A stretch of 64,000 nucleotides of DNA, taken from DATAWK01 sp036267255 (GTDB taxonomy: Bacteria; Acidobacteriota; Terriglobia; Terriglobales; Acidobacteriaceae). The notes under the pieces were generated by a model. It saw only the letters and a program-made list of their open reading frames with translations. It searched no databases and had not been told where the DNA came from. The translations under genes were made by a program, and so were the position numbers. The DNA is taken from the NCBI GenBank assembly GCA_036267255.1, contig DATAWK010000032.1:124001-188000 (forward strand), written 5' to 3'. Shown here one piece after another: positions 1 to 8,400 of this stretch; within the stretch, counting starts at the first letter, position 1, and every line of letters starts with the position of its first letter.

Positions 1-944
1 TGAGATTGTTCGTTGACGGTGATTGCCTCTGCAATCGGGATGCTGCCCAGCGCAAGCTTTACCCCGGATTGGCTGGCATGCACCGGGTATCCTCCGGGAA
101 GGCCATTGGGAGCGGGCGTGTGAAGGAACACAGGCGCGCTCTGCAACAAAGCGCGCATCAGGGGGATGGTAGACCCGGCGGTCAACAGGTGCATCACGCG
201 GCCTTCAGGAATTGGCTCGGGAGACAACACAAGCTGGCGGCTATCCAAGCGATCGGTAACATCGTGCCCATCGCTCTCGATGCGCAACAGGAACGGCGGA
301 ACAGGCTCCTCCGGATTCGGATCGGTGTTGCTGTAGACATATTTTCCCAGCGCATGATGGGCAACAAAGACAGCGCGCACCTGCGCAACGGGCACGCCCA
401 GCTCCTGTGCCGCACGCAGGCGCACCTTAGGAACCATTTCAGCGATGTTGCCGATGCCGCACGTTGGCGCGAGGCCTACCTTCCCAAGCACGTTGTTCAC
501 CACGTCGGGATAGGGTGCGGTCAAAACAAAGCCGGAATACTGTGCCTGGCGAACGGCCCGCATCAGTTGCAAGGTCGGCGCAAGATGGACCGGCAGCCAC
601 ACGCCGAACCCGGCGCGGCGAATCGCCTGAGCGTCTTGCGGCGGCAGCAGATCCGGAAGCCACCAAGTGGACAGGGTCGCCGTAGAAAGCAGGATTGCCG
701 GTTGCTCGCGATGAATGGCCTCGGCCGTCGCTTCCAGATGATTCAGATCGAGCTGGATCAAACGGACCGTGGACGCGCACTCCTGGGCAAGCGCTCCCAA
801 CCGCGCAAGATTGCAACGCATGGTCGCCTTCTCGACGTTTCGAGCTGCCACGACAATTTCTAAATCTTCCGGCAAGCGCAGCAGCAACTCAACAAGCACG
901 GCGCCCAAGTCGCCCAGCCCTACGATCATGATTTTTTTGCTCAT
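1..944 (-). CDS. NAD(P)-binding Rossmann-fold dehydrogenase-like protein (3' end missing)
   Basis: The reading frame is open from the ATG at 944 to the left edge of the window, so the C-terminus is missing. A GAGG ribosome-binding site lies just upstream of the ATG. The N-terminus MSKKIMIVGLGDLGAVLVEL has a glycine-rich GxGxxG dinucleotide-binding turn, and an acidic/Arg patch follows the second strand, as in NAD(P)-dependent dehydrogenases. A later segment (APYPDVVNNVLGK, then GIGN and VAHHALGK) is laid out like the substrate half of lactate/malate dehydrogenase-type proteins, but the usual HGD catalytic signature is replaced by HHA. The substrate is therefore unknown. The gene starts 54 bp after the GH63-type gene on the same strand and may be co-transcribed with it. 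A saccharopine-dehydrogenase-like protein is an alternative reading. Confidence 0.6.
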   Translation of the reverse strand, partial: MSKKIMIVGLGDLGAVLVELLLRLPEDLEIVVAARNVEKATMRCNLARLGALAQECASTVRLIQLDLNHLEATAEAIHREQPAILLSTATLSTWWLPDLLPPQDAQAIRRAGFGVWLPVHLAPTLQLMRAVRQAQYSGFVLTAPYPDVVNNVLGKVGLAPTCGIGNIAEMVPKVRLRAAQELGVPVAQVRAVFVAHHALGKYVYSNTDPNPEEPVPPFLLRIESDGHDVTDRLDSRQLVLSPEPIPEGRVMHLLTAGSTIPLMRALLQSAPVFLHTPAPNGLPGGYPVHASQSGVKLALGSIPIAEAITVNEQS

Positions 945-998
945 CTCATGGCCTCGTTCCAACAGTCAGGTTGCATGTTTCCCTCGTCCGCCGCTGAC

Positions 999-2969
999 TC
1001 ACGGCGTGGAAGCAACCGGCTGGGGCATTGGAGCTTCCGGCGCCGGCATCTTGCCTGCCTCAATCATGCTCATGATCCCCATCAAAGCTCCCCACGAATG
1101 AAACCTGTCGCTGGAAAGCCGTGGATCGTCCCCCGCGCCAGTGATGGCGGAATAGTTTTCGCAGATGATTCCCTTCGTGCGCCACCCGTTGAGGAACATT
1201 GCATTGGATTTTTGCGCCAGGTCGCTGCTCACGCTGAAGAGACCATAGTTGCGAAGACCGAGATACACCAGAAAATTCAGTGGAGGCCAGACAGCGCCTT
1301 TCCAATAGCGCTGCCTGGAAAATTCCGGATTGTTTCGGGCAACGGATGGAATCATGTATTGCCCGTAGAACTCCGCTGGATTTAACAGGTGACGATGGAC
1401 CATTTCCTCGGCTCTGGATGGATCTACCATTCTTGCAGTTAACGGATAAAACATCGTAGGCGATACCACGGAAGAAAACGCATGCGTATCCGTTCGCCGG
1501 TTCAGGTAGAACCCCACACCCGGATTCCACAGCGACGCCATTGCCGTCTGAATTTTTTCTCTGCGTGCCGCAATTTCTGCTGCGTCTGCTTTGCGTCCCA
1601 GCAAATTTGCGATTTCTTCCAGAGCCTTGCAGTCGGCGATATACAAACTATTCAGGCCAACATCCTGAAGCTCCAGCGTATTTTTTTGACCATTGAACGG
1701 CACCCCGTCATACATGGGCGAATCGTCCATACCGGACTCATACCCGGCAGTGATCTTGGTGTGCGTGTCCGGAGCGTTGTACGGATTTTTCGCGAGATTG
1801 GAGCCATAACTCAAAAGGCCCTCATTCATGCGCTGTTGAAACCACCAGCGATTCCAACGGAGGAGATCAGGAAAGGAGACTTCCAGCAGCCACTTCTCCG
1901 GATAACGCTTATAAATTTCTTTCAGCATCAAGGCTCCGACAGGCGGTTGCGAGTGATCCCAGGACTTGGTTCCATTTCCACGATCGTCGTTGGGAATGAA
2001 TCCAGCATCGGTCATGCTGCGGAGGTGCTCGATGAAATTTGCGTAGGCCAGGTTGCGACTGTAAAGCGAGGTCATGTAGGCGAGAAAGAAATTGTCCCAT
2101 CCGAAAAGACAATAACCGCCGTAGTCCCGGTTCCATATCCTGCCGACGGTTGTCACCATGCGGTCGTATTTCGGTTCGTAAATCGTGTTCCACGCCAGCA
2201 CCGATTCCATTGCCAGGTAGGTTTCCGAAAGATTTCCGTATGAGTTCGCGCGAGACACCACCCGGGCGCGTTGCCGTGACAAAATCGCCCGAATCTCTGC
2301 AACGGATCGAACCCGACCGGTACTGATTCCCACAGGCTGCGTGAGATCGACTGCTAAATACGGCGTTGCCGTTTGCGCATACGGGTCCACAATCGGATGG
2401 CCGGTGGTATAAATGCGGAACACATGCGATTTGGTCGTTGCCTGGAGAAAATCTCCCTGCCGGGAAACGCTTCCGGGATGGTTCCACAGCATCCCTGCTT
2501 CAACCAGCATTTCTATGGGAAGCGAAGAAGCATGGACCGGTTCGATGAGCATGACCATGTCCGTGCCGGCTCCCTTGCCATTGTCGCCGCCAACCACAGC
2601 CGACATAACTTTTACATCCAATGTCTTCCACTTCAATGCAAATTCGGAATAGCTTCCGTCCAGTGCATGCAGCCCCGGACGCACCTGTTCCGCTTCGGGA
2701 TCGGAGCGCCCGATCAGCGCAGTATTGAGATAGTCATTGCTGATCCAATCCGTTTGTTTGAAAGCGATGTTGAGATCGACATCGTCGGGCAGAAACACCT
2801 GTGCAAGAATGTTTCGGCTGTCCCAGGTACCCCAGCCATGCATCAACTGTTTGCGGATGGCCTGGTATTGCGGGGCGCGGAAGGCAGTGCTTTGGGCGGC
2901 CAGACCGGCAAAGTCACCAAGTACAAACGAGCAAACAATGGCATACCGCACAAAACGTGGAAATTTCAT
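999..2969 (-). CDS. Secreted GH63-family glycoside hydrolase (MGH1-like)
   Basis: A 656-residue exported glycosidase. The chosen ATG opens a signal peptide (MKFPRFVRYAIVCSFVL..AAQS) and has a weak GGATGGA site upstream; longer starts would place an unlikely charged stretch before the signal. The (alpha/alpha)6-barrel fingerprint of GH63 is visible: GWDNFF near residue 291, ESGMDDSP near 411 containing the usual acidic residue, YWKGAVWPP near 555, and a terminal FHSWGALMG. GH63 members hydrolyse alpha-glucosidic linkages (processing glucosidase I, mannosylglycerate hydrolase); the substrate here cannot be told from sequence. The gene is divergent from a GntR regulator, with a TonB receptor beyond it, which suggests a regulated oligosaccharide-use unit. 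Family assignment is good; specificity is inference. Confidence 0.85.
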   Translation of the reverse strand: MKFPRFVRYAIVCSFVLGDFAGLAAQSTAFRAPQYQAIRKQLMHGWGTWDSRNILAQVFLPDDVDLNIAFKQTDWISNDYLNTALIGRSDPEAEQVRPGLHALDGSYSEFALKWKTLDVKVMSAVVGGDNGKGAGTDMVMLIEPVHASSLPIEMLVEAGMLWNHPGSVSRQGDFLQATTKSHVFRIYTTGHPIVDPYAQTATPYLAVDLTQPVGISTGRVRSVAEIRAILSRQRARVVSRANSYGNLSETYLAMESVLAWNTIYEPKYDRMVTTVGRIWNRDYGGYCLFGWDNFFLAYMTSLYSRNLAYANFIEHLRSMTDAGFIPNDDRGNGTKSWDHSQPPVGALMLKEIYKRYPEKWLLEVSFPDLLRWNRWWFQQRMNEGLLSYGSNLAKNPYNAPDTHTKITAGYESGMDDSPMYDGVPFNGQKNTLELQDVGLNSLYIADCKALEEIANLLGRKADAAEIAARREKIQTAMASLWNPGVGFYLNRRTDTHAFSSVVSPTMFYPLTARMVDPSRAEEMVHRHLLNPAEFYGQYMIPSVARNNPEFSRQRYWKGAVWPPLNFLVYLGLRNYGLFSVSSDLAQKSNAMFLNGWRTKGIICENYSAITGAGDDPRLSSDRFHSWGALMGIMSMIEAGKMPAPEAPMPQPVASTP

Positions 2970-2973
2970 GTTC

Positions 2974-3004
2974 CATCCAATGTAATTGCATTTTATATTG
3001 GATG
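2974..3004. promoter_or_regulatory. Inverted repeat between the GH63 gene and the GntR gene
   Basis: CATCCAAT at 2974-2981 is repeated in inverted orientation as ATTGGATG at 2997-3004. The repeat sits just upstream of the GH63 start in the 189-bp divergent intergenic region. The 9-mer AATTGCATT occurs inside it (2984-2992) and again at 3126-3134 in front of the GntR gene. Both are candidate binding sites for the adjacent FCD-type regulator, but this is inference from position and symmetry only. Confidence 0.35.
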
Positions 3005-3158
3005 CAACTAGAGAATCGATGGAGGGACTCACCCATGTCCACAACCTGGCGAAACGGAATCCTGCATTTGTCCGCATCGTAATGGTCCGCACTATCGCAG
3101 AGAGCCGTAACAGGGTTATATACTCAATTGCATTCAAAATATTTTTAAGGATCGCAGA

Positions 3159-3881
3159 ATGCCCGACAAGATGGCCACGCTTCGTTCAAAAATTGCGCGT
3201 GGCGCCAGCATTGAAGCTGTGTTTTTGAATATTCGCGAAATGATTGTGTATGGACGACTGGCACCGGGCAGTTGGATCGTCGAGGGAGATATTGCGGAAA
3301 GACTAGGGGTGAGCCGCACCCCGGTCCGGCATGCGCTGCAATGGCTTGAACACGAAGGATATCTGGTGGCCCTGGGCGCCGGACCAAAATCGCGGATGAC
3401 TGTTTCTCCCTTGACCGTGAAGGATGCAAAAGAGGCATACCGGATCGTCGGACATATGGAGGGCCTGGCGGGAAGGCTGGCAGCCGAGTTACCCAAACAG
3501 GAACGAGGCAATCTGGTGAAGGCCTTAAAAGAATTGAACACCCAGATGACCAAAGCGGATAACAAAACCCAATTCGACCCGAAGGTCTTCTTTGATCTCG
3601 ATACGGAATTTCACTCCAGCATCGTGGAAGCAACTGCAGGGACCAGGTTTCTGTCGATTTACAACGGAATCAAGCCGCACACGGAACGATACTGGTGGTT
3701 GTATGCAAGCTCGATCGTCGATGACGAAAAAATATCGATCCGCGAACATGCGAACATCATCTCCGCGATTGCCAACGGCGATCCGGATTCTGCCGAAAAG
3801 GCGTTGCAGGCCAATTGGGAAAATGGCGCAAATCGCCTGGTGGGATTGATTCAAAAATTCGGGGAACGGGGAAAATGGTGA
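3159..3881 (+). CDS. GntR family transcriptional regulator, FadR/FCD subfamily
   Basis: A 240-residue regulator with an AAGGA ribosome-binding site before the ATG. Residues about 15-85 form the winged helix-turn-helix (IREMIVYGRLAPGSWIVEGD followed by LGVSRTPVRHALQWLE), which matches the GntR DNA-binding domain with the conserved SRTPVR recognition segment. The C-terminal 140 residues are an all-helical FCD effector domain; DTEFH and REH match the metal/ligand-binding positions of that family. FCD regulators usually sense organic acids or sugar acids. The gene is divergent from the GH63-type gene and precedes a TonB receptor gene by 741 bp, so control of either is plausible. The ligand is unknown. 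Confidence 0.88.
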   Translation: MPDKMATLRSKIARGASIEAVFLNIREMIVYGRLAPGSWIVEGDIAERLGVSRTPVRHALQWLEHEGYLVALGAGPKSRMTVSPLTVKDAKEAYRIVGHMEGLAGRLAAELPKQERGNLVKALKELNTQMTKADNKTQFDPKVFFDLDTEFHSSIVEATAGTRFLSIYNGIKPHTERYWWLYASSIVDDEKISIREHANIISAIANGDPDSAEKALQANWENGANRLVGLIQKFGERGKW

Positions 3882-4622
3882 GAGAGTTTTCCAATCAGAC
3901 ATCCCCGATGTAATGCTTCTCCGCTCGCATGACGATGCGAACACGCATCCCGATCCACCGGATTCGTTTGGGCAAATCCTTTCTGCCTATAAGGAAAAGT
4001 GATGGCAAGTGAAGTTGAAATAACCTTTTCAGGGGGTATACTTGGTCAGTATTTTTAGATTGATACTGTAATTCTTAAAATGCCAGCGGAGAACCCATAA
4101 TGTGCCCTCTGCGATCGTCCAACCCTCGCTATTTTCCTGTGCGCCGAGCGTTGTGCAAGATCACTCTTGGCGAATTACACCACGTATCCACCTGTTCCGT
4201 GCTTCCGGCATGCACCCGTCCGAGCCTCTTCGGCGGCGACTGAACGACCCTGTTTTGCAGTGCGCATATTTTGGCACTCCGCCAGGCTGTTGTGCCCTTG
4301 TCCCGTTCCTGAACGAACAATGACGGAGAACCCATGCACGATCATGAAAACATCGTCCGTTTGCACACAGAAAAATTTGTGCGTGGCGGGAGCTTGTTTT
4401 GTTTTCGAGATCTCGCAGAGTATGGCTCACGGATTATGGGCTGCCGGTATATCTGCCTGGCAAGAACGCAACGCCAGCAGAATGCTCGAGCATCTTAAAG
4501 AGAAAGAACGATTCTCGTGTGATGTGTTGCATCGATGGCATCATGCGAAGTTTCCATCTCCACGCTTGTGATCGTCTTGTGATCGTGGCGAGCTGACTTA
4601 AATTTATTTATGGGAGCAGTGA
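3882..4622. other. 741-bp gap without a recognisable gene
   Basis: No protein family is recognisable on either strand. The stretch contains an inverted repeat CAGTAT/ATACTG at 4047-4068 with a 10-nt spacer, a 12-bp direct repeat CGGAGAACCCAT at 4087-4098 and 4324-4335 (each followed closely by an ATG), and a tandem 11-bp repeat CTTGTGATCGT at 4565-4586. It probably holds the promoter and leader of the TonB receptor gene at 4623. Confidence 0.5.
4334..4498 (+). CDS. Possible small ORF, 54 residues, unknown
   Basis: The frame starts with ATG after GGAGAACCC, a well-placed ribosome-binding site, and encodes 54 residues beginning MHDHENIVRLHTEKFVRGG. No family, signal peptide or membrane segment is recognised. 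The second half is basic and cysteine-containing, and its composition is not clearly coding. It may be a short leader peptide upstream of the TonB receptor gene, or chance. The identical 12 bp before another ATG at 4100 is the main reason to list it. Confidence 0.2.
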   Translation: MHDHENIVRLHTEKFVRGGSLFCFRDLAEYGSRIMGCRYICLARTQRQQNARAS

Positions 4623-7600
4623 ATGCATAGGAACAAGTTTGCAGTTGCTTTTGCGGCGATGTTTGCCGTGGGGATTCTCGTGTCGAGTCTGTGTACTGTG
4701 GGATGGGCCCAAACGGCCGTAACCGGAGGACTGAATGGCGTGGTCACAGACTCCGTCGGCGATGTGGTTCCCAATGCGACGGTCACAGTCGTAAACACCA
4801 CAACCGGGGACACGCGCGTGCTGACAACGAATGCAGAAGGGCGCTATGCCGCTGCATTTCTGAAGCCCGGTAAATTCAGCGTGTCGGCATCCGCGACAGG
4901 ACTGCAATCGCAGACAACTTCCGTGCCGATTCTGGTAGGCCAGCAGTCGCTCGTCAATCTTACGGTCACTCCCACCGGCAGTAAGCAGGTGGTTACCGTG
5001 AGCGCGAACAATGCGCAGTTGATCGACACGCAGTCCGCCAACCTGATCACGACATTTACGACAGAGCAATTTGAGAACCTGCCCAATCCCGGCGGCGACA
5101 TCACGACCATCGCCTTCACTGTGCCGGGCGTGGTGGTGAACACCAATAGCGGGTATGGCTACGGCAATTTCAGCTCCGACGGCCTGCCCGGCATTTCCAA
5201 CCTCATCATCATCAATGGCGCCGACAACACGGACTCGTTCCTCAACCTGGCCAACACCGGCGCGTCGACGCTCAGCATCGGTCAGGAGGAGATTGGGCAG
5301 GCTTCCGTCGTGCAAAACGGTTACAGCTCGCAATATGGCCGTCAGGCCGGTGCGATCGAAACGTACGTCACCAAGAGCGGAACCAATCGCGTTCATGGCC
5401 TTCTGCAGTGGACCTACAACAGCGACGGGCTGAACGCGAACGATTTCTTCAACAACCTGAACGGCACGCCACGCCAGAAAGCTGTGTCCAACCAATACGC
5501 GGCGCAGATCGGCGGACCGATTCTGCACAACAAGCTGTTTTTCTTTGCGGATACGGAAGGCATTCGCTATGTCACACCAACTACGAGTTACGTCAACTTC
5601 CCGACTGCCGCGTTCCAGAAGACGGTTCTCAGTACGATTCCGGGAGCCAGCGTGCCGCTTTATACGCAGATGTTCAACCTGTTGAAGACCTCGCCTGACT
5701 ATAGTTCGGCCTCTCCGGTAACGACTGGAAACGGTCCGTTGCAGGACTCGTCCGGGGCTTTGGGTTGCGGCAGTTATGCCGGCACGCCGGTGTATGGCGA
5801 GCCCAACACATATTTTGGCGCGGTGCCGACGGGCGGCACAGGAACCGCCATTCCGTGTATGACCGCCACGCATTCCGCCGGTTCCAGCCTGCTGCGGGAG
5901 TGGTTTGCCGCGGGCCGCGTGGACTGGAACATCAGCGACAAGCAGAAAATTTTCGTCCGCATTACCGACGATCAGGGATTTCAACCTAACTCCATCAGCC
6001 TCGTCAATCCGCTGCTGAACGTGCAGAGCAGCCAGCCGATCTGGAATGGCCAGTTGAACCACACCTACATTTTCACTTCCAATTTGACCAACCAGTTCAT
6101 CATGTCTGCCTTCCACTATTCCCTTCCATTCGGACCCGCCAATGTGCAAAATACCCTGGCGGCTTCGCCAACCGAGTTCATCGAAGGCGTGGATGGCGGC
6201 ACCAACAGTTCCGCAGGACTGGGCCAGGGTGGTATCGCCGGTTTCGACTGGGCCGACAATCCTGTTGACAGAAACTCCACCCAGTATCAATTCGTGGATG
6301 ATCTTTCCTGGTTGAAGGGCAACCATAATCTGAAGTTTGGATTCAACTTCACGCGCTTCGACGTTACCGACGGCTACCCCACGGTGAACACCTATGGCGG
6401 TTACTATGACTTCAACTCGCTGGCGGATTTGGCCAGCGGCGTGTTGCCGGGATCATCGAACTCCAATTTCAACCAGACCTTTGACAACATAGCGAGCGTT
6501 CCTCTGGCGGGCTACAACTATGGCCTGTATGCCCAGGATGAATGGAAGGCAACGTCGAATCTGGTCGTCGATTATGGCGTCCGCGTCGACCGCAACGGAA
6601 ATCCCCTCTGCGTGAGCAATTGCTTTTCGCAATATCAGGGTGGCTTCCCCGATCCCACCGCAACGCTGGACACGCCCTACAATGCGACCATCTCCACCAA
6701 TCACGGCAGTGCATTTCCATCGCTCGAAGCGGTTGTGATCCAGCCGCGCGCCGGGTTTGCCCTGGACTTGTCCGGACAGGGAAAATCTGTCCTGCGCGGC
6801 GGCATCGGCCTGTTTGCGGATGAATTTCCAGGTGCTCTGGTCGAGCCCTTCTATCTCGGCTTCCCCAATCTATTTCAACCGACGGTATTTTCCGGCAACG
6901 TGGCGCAGGGTGCGGGCAGCGCGTCAAGTTTCGCATCGGCTTCCTACAACGTTCTCAAGACGGGTTTCAGCAAGGGATTGAGTGCGAACCAACTGGCCGC
7001 AGCCCTGCCCGCCGGCGTTCCATTTTCACCGCCTACGTACTACTTCGCGCAGCCACACATGAAGAATGCGAAGTATCTGGAGTGGAGTCTGCAAATGCAG
7101 CAGCAGATCACACCTTCCGACGCCGTAATTCTGTCCTACGCGGGCAATCATGGCTACGATTTGATCAGCTACGATTTTGGCACCAACCAGAACCTAGCCG
7201 GCGATGCCTACCTTGCGCCAGCGAACTATACCCATTTCGACGACGTCCCCGTGAATCCTCCGGATCCGCGGTTTGCGCAAATGGGGACCATCTATCCGGA
7301 GGCGATCGCCGGATATAACGGCGTTTCCCTTGAATACAAGCACATCGACCGCCGCGGAATGACAGCGAATATTTCCTACACGTACTCGCACGCCCTCGAC
7401 GATATTTCCAATGGCGGACAAGGGGAGCCGTTCAACAATAATGGTTTCGGCAATCAAATCGTACCGAACAACGTGTCCAAGCTGATGTATTCGAATTCGG
7501 ACTACGATATTCGCAACAATTTTTTGCTCGACCTGACGTACATCGAACCTTACCGCTTTCAAAATAAAATCGCGCAGCTGGCCGCCGCAGGATGGACAGT

Positions 7601-8117
7601 CGCCGGCAAAGCCTATTGGCGTTCCGGTGAGCCGTTCAGCGTAACTAACACGAATGCGGAAGGCGATCTGGACAACGGCACCGGCAACGGCACCGTACTG
7701 GCCGATGTGCTGCACAACAATTTCAACCACTTTTGCAATTCATTTTCCAGCCCATGCTTTCAAACTCACATCTTTAACGGCTCTGGCGTAACCAATGCCG
7801 ACACGTACGGAGATCCGGCGCAAACCAATTTTGGCAATGTACCGCGGAACGCATTCTATGGGCCGCATTATGCGGACGTCGATCTGAGTTTGTATAAAAA
7901 TGTGTTCGAGAAAGAAGGCATGCTGTTCAAAGTAGGCGCACAGGCCTTCAATCTTTCGAACCACACAAATTTTGCCGCGCCGCAAAACGATGCGTCGCTT
8001 TCGCAAAACCTGGGCGTCATCAACAGCGATGTCGTCGCGCCAACCAGCCCTTACGGATCGTTTGGCTCGCCGGGTTCAGGCCGTGTTGTTGTGGTTACCG
8101 GAAGATTTACTTTCTAG
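4623..8117 (+). CDS. TonB-dependent receptor, Oar-like, with carboxypeptidase regulatory-like domain
   Basis: A 1164-residue outer-membrane receptor. The ATG has a GGGAG site 7 nt upstream and opens a signal peptide that ends near GWAQ (residue 30). Residues about 33-118 form a carboxypeptidase-regulatory-like beta-sandwich (GGLNGVVTDSVGDVVPNATV..). A plug domain follows (about 130-260; IINGADNTDSFLN and VVQNGYSSQYGRQAGAIETY), then a long 22-strand-type barrel ending in VVTGRFTF with the terminal aromatic needed for BAM recognition. In Acidobacteria such proteins import large substrates, often glycans or peptides, with TonB energy. No SusD partner is present. It lies downstream of the GntR regulator in the same direction. 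The substrate is unknown. Confidence 0.9.
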   Translation: MHRNKFAVAFAAMFAVGILVSSLCTVGWAQTAVTGGLNGVVTDSVGDVVPNATVTVVNTTTGDTRVLTTNAEGRYAAAFLKPGKFSVSASATGLQSQTTSVPILVGQQSLVNLTVTPTGSKQVVTVSANNAQLIDTQSANLITTFTTEQFENLPNPGGDITTIAFTVPGVVVNTNSGYGYGNFSSDGLPGISNLIIINGADNTDSFLNLANTGASTLSIGQEEIGQASVVQNGYSSQYGRQAGAIETYVTKSGTNRVHGLLQWTYNSDGLNANDFFNNLNGTPRQKAVSNQYAAQIGGPILHNKLFFFADTEGIRYVTPTTSYVNFPTAAFQKTVLSTIPGASVPLYTQMFNLLKTSPDYSSASPVTTGNGPLQDSSGALGCGSYAGTPVYGEPNTYFGAVPTGGTGTAIPCMTATHSAGSSLLREWFAAGRVDWNISDKQKIFVRITDDQGFQPNSISLVNPLLNVQSSQPIWNGQLNHTYIFTSNLTNQFIMSAFHYSLPFGPANVQNTLAASPTEFIEGVDGGTNSSAGLGQGGIAGFDWADNPVDRNSTQYQFVDDLSWLKGNHNLKFGFNFTRFDVTDGYPTVNTYGGYYDFNSLADLASGVLPGSSNSNFNQTFDNIASVPLAGYNYGLYAQDEWKATSNLVVDYGVRVDRNGNPLCVSNCFSQYQGGFPDPTATLDTPYNATISTNHGSAFPSLEAVVIQPRAGFALDLSGQGKSVLRGGIGLFADEFPGALVEPFYLGFPNLFQPTVFSGNVAQGAGSASSFASASYNVLKTGFSKGLSANQLAAALPAGVPFSPPTYYFAQPHMKNAKYLEWSLQMQQQITPSDAVILSYAGNHGYDLISYDFGTNQNLAGDAYLAPANYTHFDDVPVNPPDPRFAQMGTIYPEAIAGYNGVSLEYKHIDRRGMTANISYTYSHALDDISNGGQGEPFNNNGFGNQIVPNNVSKLMYSNSDYDIRNNFLLDLTYIEPYRFQNKIAQLAAAGWTVAGKAYWRSGEPFSVTNTNAEGDLDNGTGNGTVLADVLHNNFNHFCNSFSSPCFQTHIFNGSGVTNADTYGDPAQTNFGNVPRNAFYGPHYADVDLSLYKNVFEKEGMLFKVGAQAFNLSNHTNFAAPQNDASLSQNLGVINSDVVAPTSPYGSFGSPGSGRVVVVTGRFTF

Positions 8118-8400
8118 AGAATTGCACTGCGCCGGTCGGGATGTCCCATTCTTTGCTGAGGTCGGGCAGAGGATGGGACTCAACCGGCTTATTGAACAAC
8201 AATCCCAGAAACATGCGTTGCGTTCGGCCAGCAGACATGGCTGTAATTTAAAAGACCTGGTTGTGCTTCCATCCTCCCACTTGGGTAAAAAAGCAGGCAT
8301 AGCAATATAATTGCGGTCGATACCTGCTGGATCATTACTCTGAATCCTAGAAAAAATTTCGTATGCATTCACGAGAAGAATCGAGCTTTGTCTTTTGAGA

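Noticed and set aside
4608..6326. A 572-codon open frame on the minus strand inside the first TonB receptor gene
   Set aside because: It lies wholly opposite a clearly coding receptor gene, has no recognisable domain, and its composition is that of a codon shadow.
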